A stretch of 64,000 nt of DNA. Origin: JAGTVG01 sp963820995 (GTDB taxonomy: Bacteria; Bacteroidota; Bacteroidia; Cytophagales; Cyclobacteriaceae). Made by a program: the position numbers and the translations under genes. This document shows, piece by piece, positions 45,865 to 55,738 of the stretch. A model generated the notes under the pieces. The model was not told where the DNA came from. It did no database searches and saw only the letters and a list, made by a program, of their open reading frames with translations. Within the stretch, counting starts at the first letter, position 1, and every line of letters begins with the position of its first letter. Location of the stretch: NCBI GenBank assembly GCA_963820995.1, contig CAWGCL010000014.1:60663-124662 (forward strand). Direction: 5' to 3'.

Positions 45865-48537
45865 TTATAAATAATGTAGCTCTTTTGCTCGATGTACTAT
45901 AGAAATTCGGTTGTGCAGGCTCCATTTTTGACCCACGTTGTAAATGTGCTTTTTCACCGTTCCCTCAGAAATAAAAAGGGTGTCTGCAATTTCTTGATTT
46001 CTGAATCCTTGATTCATCAATTTCACAATGTCTATTTCTCTACCCGACAATTGCTCAGCTTCAGCAGCCTCCTCTTTTGTTTGATTGTTAGTAGACGGTT
46101 GTTCTTCTTGTTGCTTGTTTGTTGAATCGTTTATGGAATCTAACAGCAACCTATAGAAATAGGATTTTGCATGCTCCGCACTAACTTGTTCTAACAATCC
46201 GCGAAGTTCAGCTTTCCACTCCATAAAAGGTCTTACCCATTTACCAGGCTCAGCAAGTTCAATGGTAGATTCCAACAATCTCTTCGCTTCATCATCACCT
46301 CTTTTGAGATGAATTACGGTATTTAGCACAGCTACTTCTATCTGATGATTCACCAAATGATATTGACTAGCAATCGCCTCTACTGTGGATAGCAAATTGG
46401 ATGCTTTTTCTAGACTCTGTTCAGAGGATTCTTTTATAAGTACGCGAGCTTGTGTAAGGATGGGCACTTCAGTCCAAATAAACAGACCTGCAAAAATCAC
46501 AGGCTGGTCTAATGTACTTTGCCACTCCATCGGTTTCCTTAACTCATTTCGCATGGCACCTAAGCGCATTTCTGCTGAAGTAGATAATAGGCGATAGACA
46601 TCCTGATTTAGATCATTCGTAAATTCCTTTAGGATTTGTAGTGTTTTATCAGCTGCCGTAGGTTGCCCTAATAATTCGTGCGAAATCACCTTGGCTGCCA
46701 ATGCATCAATGGCTGTACCCTTGTGCAAGATAAATTTGTTTCGTTCTGCAATCTCAAAAAGTGCAATAGCTTCTTTTAACTGGCATGCACAAAAACAGGA
46801 CATTGCTTCTTGGCAAACACCCATGGCGTGTGTATAATCCAAGCCGCTATCTTGGGCTCTCGTTTTAACTCTGTTGCCATAAAGCTTGGCTTGAGCTAAA
46901 TTTCCTGCAAACATGTTGCTGTAATACAATCCAGAATACAGCCGTGTATCATAAACCGCATCGCCATGAGATTGGTTGATTTGTTCCTCCAAATCTGCAA
47001 TCGCCAAATTCATATTTCCAGAAACTGTTCTTGCCATAGAAATATGCAAATTGAGCATGCCCGTAAACAGATTCTCTTTAGGAGGTAAAGTGGCCTTTGC
47101 CTGCTCAAAATGACTCATGGCCTTGGCCGTATTTCCAACCCAAAACTCGAATAAACCGGAAAGTAAATTCCATTCACCAATTAACGCGGGGTCTTGATTC
47201 TTATCCAGCAAATTCTCTGCTTGTCCAAGCAAATTGAATAACTGCTCAAATTGAATATTTTCATAAGCTGGCCAACAAGCGGCCAACAGTAAATTCGCGT
47301 TTTTCAGTGAAGACTCTGGCAGTTTCTTCAACCACTGCTGAACGACATACCAATTGTCTTTATGTAGCTCTTCAAGTCTATTTCTTATGATGATTTTCGC
47401 TGCTTCCGTTTCGTGCTTGGCCAACATCATATGGTTAATTGCTTCCACAACAAAACCATTCTCTTCAAACCACTGGGAGGCCGAAATATGTATTTCTGCC
47501 ATTTCATTTTCCGAATACCTAGAAGCACAAATGCTCTGTAAAAATTCTTGGATTAAATGATGAAACCTAAACCAATTATTTTTTTGATCTAGCGGAATCA
47601 CAAAGAGGTTTACCTGCAGCAACCAGTCTATAAAATACTGCGCTCTATCTTTAGAAAAGCCAGGTAGATTGGCAATTAAATCAACACAAAAGCGGTCAAG
47701 AGTGCTTACTTTTAAAAGCACATCTTGAAATTCGCTTGGTTGCTTTTCTAAAATTTCTTCGAGCAAATATTTTGAGAGCGAATAAATATTACCAGTAAAG
47801 TCTTTGAACAACAGATTGGCCTCACCTGCATTAAAGGTTAAAAAAGAAGCCATACGTAGTGCTACAATCCACCCTTCTGTTCTGCTTTTTAGTTCACTGG
47901 CTTCATCATCACCAATGGTTTCATTGAGTAAATTTTTATACAGTTGTGCAATCTCCTCTTCAGAAAAGGACAAGTGCTTCATTCTCACTTCCACCATTCG
48001 GCTTTGCGCTAACAAACGATTTAAATTTAGCGGGGGATCGAGTCTGGTTACCAAACACAAATGCAAACACTGCGGGGGGTAAACCAACAGTTCATCTAAA
48101 AACTGATGTATGGTTTTATCTTTAATTAAATGGTAATCGTCTAAAACTAAAATTACATTTTCCTCCACCTCGTCAAGCTCATTAATAAAGGCATGAGCAA
48201 TGGCTTTTACGGGTGGAAGTTCTCCCGCAGACATTAGCGTTTGTATGTGCTCAAGGCTCTTTGGCAATGCCATCTGTAACGCAGCAACAAAATATTCAAG
48301 AAATGTTCTAAGGTCGTTGTCGTCTTGGGTCAAAGACACCCAACCGCTGGCCGCTTTTGTTTCTTGCAACCATTGGCTTACAGTTTGGCTCTTGCCATAT
48401 CCGGCCGGAGCAGAAACTAACGACATTGGTTTTTGCAATCCATCCTCAAGCTGCTGAATAATGCTAGAGCGAATTACCTGTTCTTTAAAAACGGCAGGTG
48501 GATGAAGCTTGGTTTTGAGCAATTGTTTTTTATCCAT
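45865..48537 (-). CDS. MalT-like LuxR-family transcriptional activator (STAND ATPase)
   Basis: 890 residues, the size of MalT. N-terminal NTPase: Walker A APAGYGKSQTV near residue 43 and Walker B-like VILVLDDYHLI near 128; then winged-helix and TPR-like repeats (~350-780) that would bind an inducer; C-terminal LuxR helix-turn-helix LSGREIDIVKLMNQGF and QEIADTLFISEGTVKKHI (~825-885). MalT-type proteins bind ATP and a ligand and activate class-II-like promoters. Its position next to the promoter-bearing DUF1254 operons, and the element upstream of their -33 boxes, make it the likely island regulator (inference). Confidence 0.9.
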   Translation of the reverse strand: MDKKQLLKTKLHPPAVFKEQVIRSSIIQQLEDGLQKPMSLVSAPAGYGKSQTVSQWLQETKAASGWVSLTQDDNDLRTFLEYFVAALQMALPKSLEHIQTLMSAGELPPVKAIAHAFINELDEVEENVILVLDDYHLIKDKTIHQFLDELLVYPPQCLHLCLVTRLDPPLNLNRLLAQSRMVEVRMKHLSFSEEEIAQLYKNLLNETIGDDEASELKSRTEGWIVALRMASFLTFNAGEANLLFKDFTGNIYSLSKYLLEEILEKQPSEFQDVLLKVSTLDRFCVDLIANLPGFSKDRAQYFIDWLLQVNLFVIPLDQKNNWFRFHHLIQEFLQSICASRYSENEMAEIHISASQWFEENGFVVEAINHMMLAKHETEAAKIIIRNRLEELHKDNWYVVQQWLKKLPESSLKNANLLLAACWPAYENIQFEQLFNLLGQAENLLDKNQDPALIGEWNLLSGLFEFWVGNTAKAMSHFEQAKATLPPKENLFTGMLNLHISMARTVSGNMNLAIADLEEQINQSHGDAVYDTRLYSGLYYSNMFAGNLAQAKLYGNRVKTRAQDSGLDYTHAMGVCQEAMSCFCACQLKEAIALFEIAERNKFILHKGTAIDALAAKVISHELLGQPTAADKTLQILKEFTNDLNQDVYRLLSTSAEMRLGAMRNELRKPMEWQSTLDQPVIFAGLFIWTEVPILTQARVLIKESSEQSLEKASNLLSTVEAIASQYHLVNHQIEVAVLNTVIHLKRGDDEAKRLLESTIELAEPGKWVRPFMEWKAELRGLLEQVSAEHAKSYFYRLLLDSINDSTNKQQEEQPSTNNQTKEEAAEAEQLSGREIDIVKLMNQGFRNQEIADTLFISEGTVKKHIYNVGQKWSLHNRISIVHRAKELHYL

Positions 48538-48664
48538 ATCTCAGTTCCAAATAGCTCATTTTTGACCAAATGAACAACAAGAATAAACGCTGTTTGTAAG
48601 TATCAAATCTACTAAAAAAAAGCCTTAATCAAACACACTATGAAAATGACAAAGAGTGGACAAT

Positions 48665-48699
48665 AAAAAAGGGGCTGCAGTAAACTGCGCCCCTTTTTT
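48665..48699. terminator. Strong bidirectional terminator
   Basis: Stem GGGGC-GCAG / CTGC-GCCCC with a short loop, flanked by A6 on the left and T6 on the right, so it works on both strands. It ends the minus-strand DUF1254 remnant transcript before the regulator gene. Confidence 0.85.
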
Positions 48700-48738
48700 A
48701 ATGCTTCAAGAGAAGAACTATTTATAGTTAAACAATAC

Positions 48739-49177
48739 TTAGTCAATCAATTCAAAATCATTCAATACCCAGGTTTTATCGATGTAACCTTCTTCCGGTC
48801 CATAAAAACGGAATACCACAAAGAATCCTTTTTCAGCATTGGTCGGCACCCAATTGTTTTTTAGTTTTTTATCTTTTGGAGGTTCTGCTCCAAAATAAAG
48901 ATCAACCGAACCATCTTTGTTCATTTTTGGCTTATTCATACTACCCACCGATTTGTTGGTATTTCCGCCGGCATCCAATAGTCCACGAGTGGTTGGATCA
49001 TAAGCCGTTACCGCCCAAAAACGTTTAACCGGTGCATTGGCAGGAACACGTAATCGATAATTTTTACCTCCATCCAGGAAGTTGTCAGTTCCGTCACGAA
49101 ACGCTGTTAAGTAAGCTGTGCCTTGGCCCGGAGTAGTAGAAAGCAACTCCAATACGTATTATTTTTTTTGTTTTCAT
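48739..49177 (-). pseudogene. DUF1254/DUF1214 gene, 3' fragment (copy 8, broken)
   Basis: An ATG at 49177 begins a signal-peptide start (MKTKKIIRIGVA, like copy 5) but after 12 codons the homology jumps to the DUF1214 end, LSTTPGQGTAYL, one frame off. An A8 run and a large internal deletion mark the scar. From LLSTTPGQG to KTWVLNDFELID the sequence is nearly identical to copy 4. About 135 codons remain. Downstream is a strong terminator. Confidence 0.85.
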
Positions 49178-49222
49178 ATTAACAATTTTTAATTTTTATA
49201 GTAAGATTTTGATTCAAAGTCT

Positions 49223-49903
49223 TTAATCAGTAAAATTCAATTTGGCAGCAAACTGAATGCGTTGAGCAAAGCCTTCTGTGCCATCAACAATTCTTTGTTT
49301 TCCTGCCATGTATTCAACTCCTACAATAAATCTCTTAAAAACGCCCCACCTTATATTAGCATGAATGATGGCGCCTAATTCCTGGTCATCGGGTGTTCGG
49401 TCAGCGGGACTTTGCAATTCAGCCCAGTAAAGAAAGGGTATGATCAACCTTCGATTGTGAGGATCTTTAATTACTGTATGAAGCATCTTGATTTGTTCAA
49501 CAGTGCCTTCAACATCTCCCACTTTAATCCAATGGCTGATGGTAAATGGCCTGAAAATGATAATCATAATGCCCGAAACTAAATTTGACAGCGCATCTTT
49601 TGCAGCAAAACCGACAATGATGGTTGCAACTCCTGCACTGGCTAAAAATGATGTGGTTGCTGATTCAATATTTGGATCGAGTGATATGGCATATGCGATT
49701 CCGGCAAACAGTATTGATAAGCGAATTACAAATAACATTAAAACCCATTTTCCGGGATCTTGTTTTCATTTGGCAGTAAATTTTCTATAAAAAAAATAGA
49801 ATACCTTTTTTACTACCGCTCCAAGCAGAACTGAAGCAATAATGATTAGAATCATCGTCAGGATCAGGCCATGCTCCGGATTTGAAAAGTTGAAAATATT
49901 CAT
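49223..49903 (-). pseudogene. Chimera: MscS channel joined to a DcaP-like porin tail, with in-frame TGA
   Basis: From an ATG at 49903 the frame reads a membrane helix (MNIFNFSNPEHGLILTM...), then TGA at 49766-49768, then continues in frame (KQDPGKWVLMLFVIRLS). Next is the small MscS domain: SLDPNIESATTSFLASAGVA, IIVGFAAKDALSNLVSG, ISHWIKVGDVEGTVEQI, IKDPHNRRLIIPF. At about 49432 it switches, in frame, to a porin C terminus: HANIRWGVFKRFIVGVEYM, AGKQRIVDGTEGFAQRIQFA, AKLNFTD. A soluble-to-barrel fusion like this cannot fold as either parent. The tail is the same as the remnant at 36151. Confidence 0.8.
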
Positions 49904-49919
49904 AACTCTTTAATTATTT

Positions 49920-50477
49920 TTAGAATGATTTACACACACCCAGTCCAATAGCATAGGCTCCGGTATGACCGCCTTTAAGTGTATATGACATTTCAGGTAC
50001 AAGTGACCAATCCCCAGGAAGCTCAAATTCATAGAGTGTTCCAACCGTTGCGGTATATAAGTTTTTATCTCGCTCAAACTCTATTCCCGGGCCAGCGTAA
50101 AGGCACCATCCTTTTAGTATGGTAAACCCAGCATACAAGGTAAGAGAAATTGGATAATCCCTTTCCAGTGCTGTGCCTTCGTCATCAACAATGATATAAT
50201 TCGACATTTCCAATTCACTTTTTAAACCCAGTATAAAACCAGGTGAGAACCTGTATTCATAACTTAAGGCCCAGGTGGGGACAGTCGTTAAGTTTTTACT
50301 ATCACCCGGTTCTTCTCCTGTAGGAATTAAAGCATGACCAATGGTTAGCACAATATTATTGCGTTTTATCGATTCCTCCTCATTATCAGATTGAGCGAGT
50401 GATTCTGTTATGATTGTAAGAATTAGTATGGTAAATAACGTTGTCCTTATGTTGTACACCTTGCTCTTCAATTTCAT
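49920..50477 (-). CDS. Small predicted outer-membrane barrel
   Basis: 185 residues from the ATG at 50477 (MKLKSKVYNIRTTL), signal peptide cut after ESLA. The rest is regular strands: VLTIGHALIPTG, TWALSYEYRFSPGFILGLKS, GWCLYAGPGIEFE, SLVPEMSYTLKGGHTGAYAI and ends CKSF with a terminal Phe. This is the pattern of small eight-strand-like outer-membrane proteins. No family recognised. Lies between the porin at 50539 and the MscS chimera. Confidence 0.65.
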   Translation of the reverse strand: MKLKSKVYNIRTTLFTILILTIITESLAQSDNEEESIKRNNIVLTIGHALIPTGEEPGDSKNLTTVPTWALSYEYRFSPGFILGLKSELEMSNYIIVDDEGTALERDYPISLTLYAGFTILKGWCLYAGPGIEFERDKNLYTATVGTLYEFELPGDWSLVPEMSYTLKGGHTGAYAIGLGVCKSF

Positions 50478-50538
50478 AGTTAATTTTAATATGAAATATA
50501 ACATCCAAAAATCATCTCTAAAGCCAATAAATTGTTAA

Positions 50539-51837
50539 TTAGAAAATATACTTACCTGATATCTGAATCCTGTTGGCTACGCCAGATTTAGTATCTTTAT
50601 TTACACGTTGAGCAATTTGATATTCTAAACCTATATTCACAGATTTTACTGGTGAAAAAATAAAATTCCAATGCCCAATTGCTCCAGAATGATAATCATT
50701 AGGGCCCTTATATTCAGATAGATCTACATTAACATATCCTCCTTGAATATTTGTGACTAAAACAGATGATATTGAATATTGAATAGATGCATCTAAATTA
50801 TACATGAACTGGGTTTCTAATTCACCCTGAGGTGTAAGTATTGCAGAATTTCCTGAACCTAACGTAGCAAACACATTGGTTCCCCAACCTTCACCTCCTG
50901 ATAAGTTCCAAAGCAAACCAAACTTATTAGTGAAATTATGGCGACCACTAAACACAAATCCCCATCCAAGTGCCGTTGCATTAGGCCCAGTTTCTAAACC
51001 ATCCCAACGTAGTTGGTATATTGAGCCTCCAAACAAAATTCTACCTCCTAATTTAGTTGCTTTTGTTATTCTGGCTGAAAATGCTGGCAATAACATACTT
51101 GATTGCCCATCAAAACCGTTGGCATCAATATCAGGATATTCTAACATTTCAATACCTCCAGCGATTTTCAAAGTTTTATCTTTATTAACAGCTCGTTCAT
51201 AACGTAACTGGGCTCTTCGAGATCCTGCAATAGCATCACCTGCTTGAAAATCCAGAGTAGTAGGAACAGAATATACATCAGTAAGGATACCCCAGGTTCT
51301 ACCAACTAACCAATTATCATAAACTGCATAAAAATGTCGTAACCTTGGTACATTATGAAAAGGGTCTCGATCTAAATTCCAAAAATCCATTTCTAAAAAG
51401 ACACGAAGTGGTTTACCGTTTCCGGTGGTGGTTCTGAAATCTAAATTAAAACGAGATTCTCTCGCAAACAAATTCATATAAGGTGCTTCTTTTGTTACTC
51501 CCGAATTATCTACATGAACATTCTGTGTAGACAACTCAAAACGGTCATTATGGACACCATTAAAATCTTGTATATAATCAACTTTTACGTATCCCCCAAA
51601 AGACAGGCGAGCTTTTGAACCAAATAGTGGCCAAGACTTTGGAAAAGCAGCATTGGCTAAATCTTGTCCAGTATAATCAATGTGATTGTTATTAAATTTA
51701 TCTATGCGAACAGTATCTGCAGGCGACCTCCCTAACTTATCTTTTTTCTCCTGATTATTTTGCCCATAAACAGTTACTGCACCAAGTAAAAAAACAAGGA
51801 TTAGAATCTTGCGAAAGTATTTGTTTTGATTTTTCAT
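50539..51837 (-). CDS. DcaP-like trimeric porin (copy 2)
   Basis: 432 residues, signal peptide cut after TVYG. Very similar to the porin at 36349 along its length: KARLSFGGYVKVDYIQDFNG, VFLEMDFWNLDRDPFHNVPR, VGRTWGILTDVYSVP, LDFQAGDAIAGSRRAQLRYE, ending NRIQISGKYIF. The two are clearly duplicates that have diverged. It follows the ThrE gene at 51868 by about 30 bases and is likely co-transcribed with it. Confidence 0.85.
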   Translation of the reverse strand: MKNQNKYFRKILILVFLLGAVTVYGQNNQEKKDKLGRSPADTVRIDKFNNNHIDYTGQDLANAAFPKSWPLFGSKARLSFGGYVKVDYIQDFNGVHNDRFELSTQNVHVDNSGVTKEAPYMNLFARESRFNLDFRTTTGNGKPLRVFLEMDFWNLDRDPFHNVPRLRHFYAVYDNWLVGRTWGILTDVYSVPTTLDFQAGDAIAGSRRAQLRYERAVNKDKTLKIAGGIEMLEYPDIDANGFDGQSSMLLPAFSARITKATKLGGRILFGGSIYQLRWDGLETGPNATALGWGFVFSGRHNFTNKFGLLWNLSGGEGWGTNVFATLGSGNSAILTPQGELETQFMYNLDASIQYSISSVLVTNIQGGYVNVDLSEYKGPNDYHSGAIGHWNFIFSPVKSVNIGLEYQIAQRVNKDTKSGVANRIQISGKYIF

Positions 51838-51867
51838 TTTTGCTTATTTATAAAATTAATATTCAAT

Positions 51868-53112
51868 TTATTTTGATGATTTTTCCGGCTTAATTAATGT
51901 CACTCCAATCACCAGACCTGCTGCCAGGGTGATGGCGACTATAAACATTTGCAGAAACTCCTGGCTTCCGGCTTGCATATTTCCAGCGGCAAAGGCGCTT
52001 AAACCCCGGAACCCGATGGAGCCGCTCACCAGCAATATAAAAGCAGGGACCAAAACTATTGAAGGTGGTCTTTTCGTTTTTCTTGACCAGGTACTTGTAA
52101 ATACAACCAGTAAGACCATGCCCAATAAATTCCCGAAATTGACCCCTACCCATTCGCTACCGTAAAAAGTACCTAAAAAGGCTATCAACATGCCTAGACA
52201 AGCCCAAATAAAATCTCTGTAAGGCGTTTGTAATGCTATTCCCAGACCGATAATGATTGCAGGAATCCCTACCCAAAGCCAAACAGAATCAATAGCAACT
52301 GCAGTTGTAGCTTCGGGCATTGTTACTATAAGACCAACAGCGCTTACTCCTAGCCATCCACCAAAAAATTGTTTGAATAAATAAATTAAACCGGTTACCA
52401 GGTTTGAAAGTCCGGAGGAAATATGCTTGCTTACAATTTCTACAACGCCTACACTAATTCCATAACCTGGAATCAATATCAGAACAGCTGAAATTACAAT
52501 GAGTACCACGTTAATTTCCGGTAAATAAAACCTTGAAATTCCAGCTAGTATACCGGCTACGAACGCTGTAGATAAAGGAAGCCATTCCCCTGATAAAGGT
52601 CCCCATTTTCCAGAATTTATTACCATAAAGAACACAACCAGACTAAAAACGCCGGACAAAATTAAATCCCACCATCCGCCGCCTAAAAGTATGGGAAAGG
52701 CCGCACCGCAAAGCACATAAGCCAATGCTGTTGCTGCATTACCCCAGGGGTGTGGCATCTTATCAATTTCATCCAAACGCGTGCTGGCCTCTGCAATAGA
52801 TAATTTCCCGTTTCCCAATTCGTTTATAAGCTCGCCCACATTTGCCAGTCTATTTAGCTCAGTTCCGGTTCCATGCATGGCCGATATATGAATGTTTTGC
52901 CAATCACTTCCATCTTTTGAAAATGAAAAGATTATTTGCTCAGGTGTGGAACGGAAAATACCCTGGTAGCCTAAAATTTTTGTTATCCGGTTCAAATAAT
53001 ACTCTAGCCTGGCTGCATTGGGGCCGTAACCGTGCATCCTCTCACCCAGGGTGATGATAAAACGACATGCTTCATCAAAGGATTTGCCATTTTGTTGTTT
53101 AACGTCAGTCAT
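51868..53112 (-). CDS. ThrE-type threonine/serine exporter (copy 1)
   Basis: 414 residues. N-terminal soluble domain (residues 1-120; GYGPNAARLEYYLNRI, ISAMHGTGTELNRLANVG) of the ThrE/YjjP kind, then about ten membrane helices in two halves: GAAFPILLGGGWWDLILSG, ILIPGYGISVGVVEIVSKHI in the first and VLVPAFILLVSGSIGFRGL in the second. ThrE proteins export threonine, serine and related small amino acids. A paralogue lies at 58969. Placement with porin and MscS genes suggests a pressure- and product-release set (inference). Confidence 0.85.
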   Translation of the reverse strand: MTDVKQQNGKSFDEACRFIITLGERMHGYGPNAARLEYYLNRITKILGYQGIFRSTPEQIIFSFSKDGSDWQNIHISAMHGTGTELNRLANVGELINELGNGKLSIAEASTRLDEIDKMPHPWGNAATALAYVLCGAAFPILLGGGWWDLILSGVFSLVVFFMVINSGKWGPLSGEWLPLSTAFVAGILAGISRFYLPEINVVLIVISAVLILIPGYGISVGVVEIVSKHISSGLSNLVTGLIYLFKQFFGGWLGVSAVGLIVTMPEATTAVAIDSVWLWVGIPAIIIGLGIALQTPYRDFIWACLGMLIAFLGTFYGSEWVGVNFGNLLGMVLLVVFTSTWSRKTKRPPSIVLVPAFILLVSGSIGFRGLSAFAAGNMQAGSQEFLQMFIVAITLAAGLVIGVTLIKPEKSSK

Positions 53113-53216
53113 AAGTGTTACTTATTTTATTGTGATTATATTTCAATCTATTAATTACTTTTCTTGTTGTCATTTACAACTCATGGAGCTCCATCACAAA
53201 AACAGGCTCTTTTAAG

Positions 53217-55689
53217 TTATTTTTTTTCTTTCTCGTTTTCCTCTTTGGGTATGTCAGGTTCTCTAATTTTCATATCCATTGATGAATCATTCGCTTTTAC
53301 ATGAACATCCATTTGTGGAAAAGCTATCTCAATATTTGCTTTTCGGAACCTGCTATCAATATCCTGATGAAGTTCACTTATTACATTCATCCTGTTTGTA
53401 GCTTCTACTACCCAAACACGGAGTTCAAAATTTAAGGTACTATCTCCAAAATCGAGAAACAAAACCTGTGGTGCATGACTCTTAACTAAACTGTCATTCG
53501 CATTGGCTGCATCCAATAAGCTTTTAAAAACAAGTGGTACATCTGAACCATAAGCAACACCTACGGGAATAATTATTCTCACATAACGATTATTCAATGT
53601 CCAATTGGTCACTTGCTGATATACCAAATCGGAATTAGGAACAATAACATCCGCCTCAGCTCCGGTTTCAATCCTTGTGGTGCGAAGTCCAATTTTACGA
53701 ACTGTCGACCAAACGCCTGCTACCTCAATGCTGTCACCTACCCGTATCGGTCTGTCGAAAAGCAGGATTAGCCCGCTGACAAAATTGTTGACCAATTCTT
53801 TCAGTCCAAAACCAATACCAACACCAAGAGCACTTACCATGATGGTTAGTTTTGAAAGTTCAAACCCCAGCGCCGAAATGGCCATTATAAAACCAATAAA
53901 CATAATTGAGTAATGTAAAAGCTTACCGATTGAAAGTTGAGCTCCTTTATCCACATCCTTTTTTGAAAGGAAACTGGTCACCATCAACTTTTGGACAATT
54001 ACCGATAAAATATATGAGCTATAAAGAATGAGCAGCGCAGTTATTACTACACCAACAGATATTTTGAGAGTACCAATAGTAAAACCAAGTGACAACATTC
54101 CTGATAAAGCAAGCCCCATAGTATCGTATAAGCCCCATATCGACAGTAGCATTGGAACTATGATATAAAAGGCAATAAGAACGTTTATCATGAAGGCTAC
54201 CTTGTGTCCGCTTTTTAATATTTCTTTTTCATTAACAGTAGCTGATTTGTTTGCATAAACTACTGACAACCAATCAAAAACACCATAAATAAAATACATT
54301 AACATGCCGTATGACAGTATGGTTAACAGACTGCGTAACATTGAATCGAACAGAATATAAGCCAACGATTCCTTTCCCAGAATTTCAGCAATCAATATTA
54401 CAATTACATAAAGTACCAGTAAGTACAAACACCATGCGAAAATTTTTGATTCGTTGTTAATTTTAACCTTGTGCAACCAGCTAAACAAATAAACGATACC
54501 TACCAAAGCAGATAAAACAATAAAAAGACGACTAAGCGGCAAAGGCAGGTTAATGGCATTAAAAATTCGCAGAAGGATTAGAAGAATAAAAAACAGATTT
54601 ACAAATTGTTTTTTCCAGTGAGCTGTCAAACTAAAACAGCCACAAGACGAATAAAGGATATTCCTCCTACCATGGTAATAACTATTTCCCAAACGGCCGG
54701 GAATTTTACCATTTGATAAAAAGCAAAACTTGACTATGGCGCCAATAAATAATCCTGCACTAATCGGTCGCTGTGCAAGAAATGAAAAATGTTTTCCATT
54801 TAATAGAATTGGCCTATTGCGGTATATTAAATTAATTACCAGAGAAGTAATAATAATTTGAATAAAGATCACCCACCAGGCACTCATAAAAAAAGAAGTC
54901 CCGGGCCATTTAATTTGAGCTACACCTCTTTTTACTTTTGCCCATAATTCTTTCGAGTACTGAGAATAATATAAGGAAGAAAACATAGGTGCCGAACCAT
55001 CAATTAACGCGCTATCGCGATGATCCTGAATCAGCGCATTTACCTTTACGGTAAGCGAGTTTATCTTGAGGTAATTTTTATAACCTGTCTCCTGTAATTT
55101 AAGCAACTTATCGAGCTGCGGTAAAATAAGACCGAGGGCTTTTGATATTTCATTTTTTGCATTGGCAAAATTTACATTGAGTTGATTGAGATCATTCTCT
55201 TTGCGATATTCGTCATGCCATTGATCCCATTGCGTTTTTTCTTTCATCCAATCGGCACGTAAATTCCCAAGCGTGGTAATTGCATCTTTTAGAGGCTCAC
55301 TAATTCCATCGAAGGTTTCATTATAATTGTCCAAAGTTTTCTTAAACCCCAGCAAATCGGAATAGGAATAATTTTTGTCCTTTTCAAATTGTTTTAATTG
55401 AATTTCCGGTTCTTTAAGGCTTTCTTCCAATGATTTATAGTCACTTTCAATTTGCGAAATATCCAGTTCGGATTTCATTTCCTCTTCAAGTGCCTGCATC
55501 TTCTCAGCCAACTTTGCCGTTAAGGGAATAATATCGGCAAGTTCGGGTGATTTCTGCCGTAGTTTCCTTTTTGGCATCATCACTCTTTACTTCAGCTGAT
55601 TTATCTTGCGAATAGGAATAAAATGGATTTACCCCTAGCAGAAGAACCATAAAAAAAACACTCAATGTATTTTTAATTTTAGTCATCAT
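53217..55689 (-). CDS. Large MscS-type mechanosensitive channel, with frameshifts
   Basis: About 820 codons. The N-terminal signal peptide (LSVFFMVLLLGVNPFYSYS) starts at 55689 in one frame; the body reads from about 55583 in another, so a frameshift lies near 55545. A coiled-coil periplasmic region (EEEMKSELDISQIESDYKSL) and about eight membrane helices follow, then the MscS core (SALGVGIGFGLKELVNNFVS, GLILLFDRPIRVGDSIEV) and the C-terminal domain. Between 54704 and 54628 the frame is also odd: shifting by one base gives a natural membrane segment (PAVWEIVITMVGGISFI), so two opposite indels flank it. MscK/YbdG-like channels of this size release solutes under hypo-osmotic shock. Confidence 0.75.
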
Positions 55690-55738
55690 CTAAGAAAGGG
55701 ATTAATTCTATTATTATTTATTGCTATCATTTTACCAT

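Noticed and set aside
21518..49177. A polysaccharide-utilisation locus
   Set aside because: No SusC/SusD pair, no TonB receptor and no glycoside hydrolases in the island; only sulfatases overlap with that type of locus.
40696..49177. Copies 5 and 8 as the two halves of one DUF1254 gene split by an insertion
   Set aside because: On the minus strand the 3' fragment lies upstream of the 5' fragment and has its own start sequence, so they are remnants of two genes.
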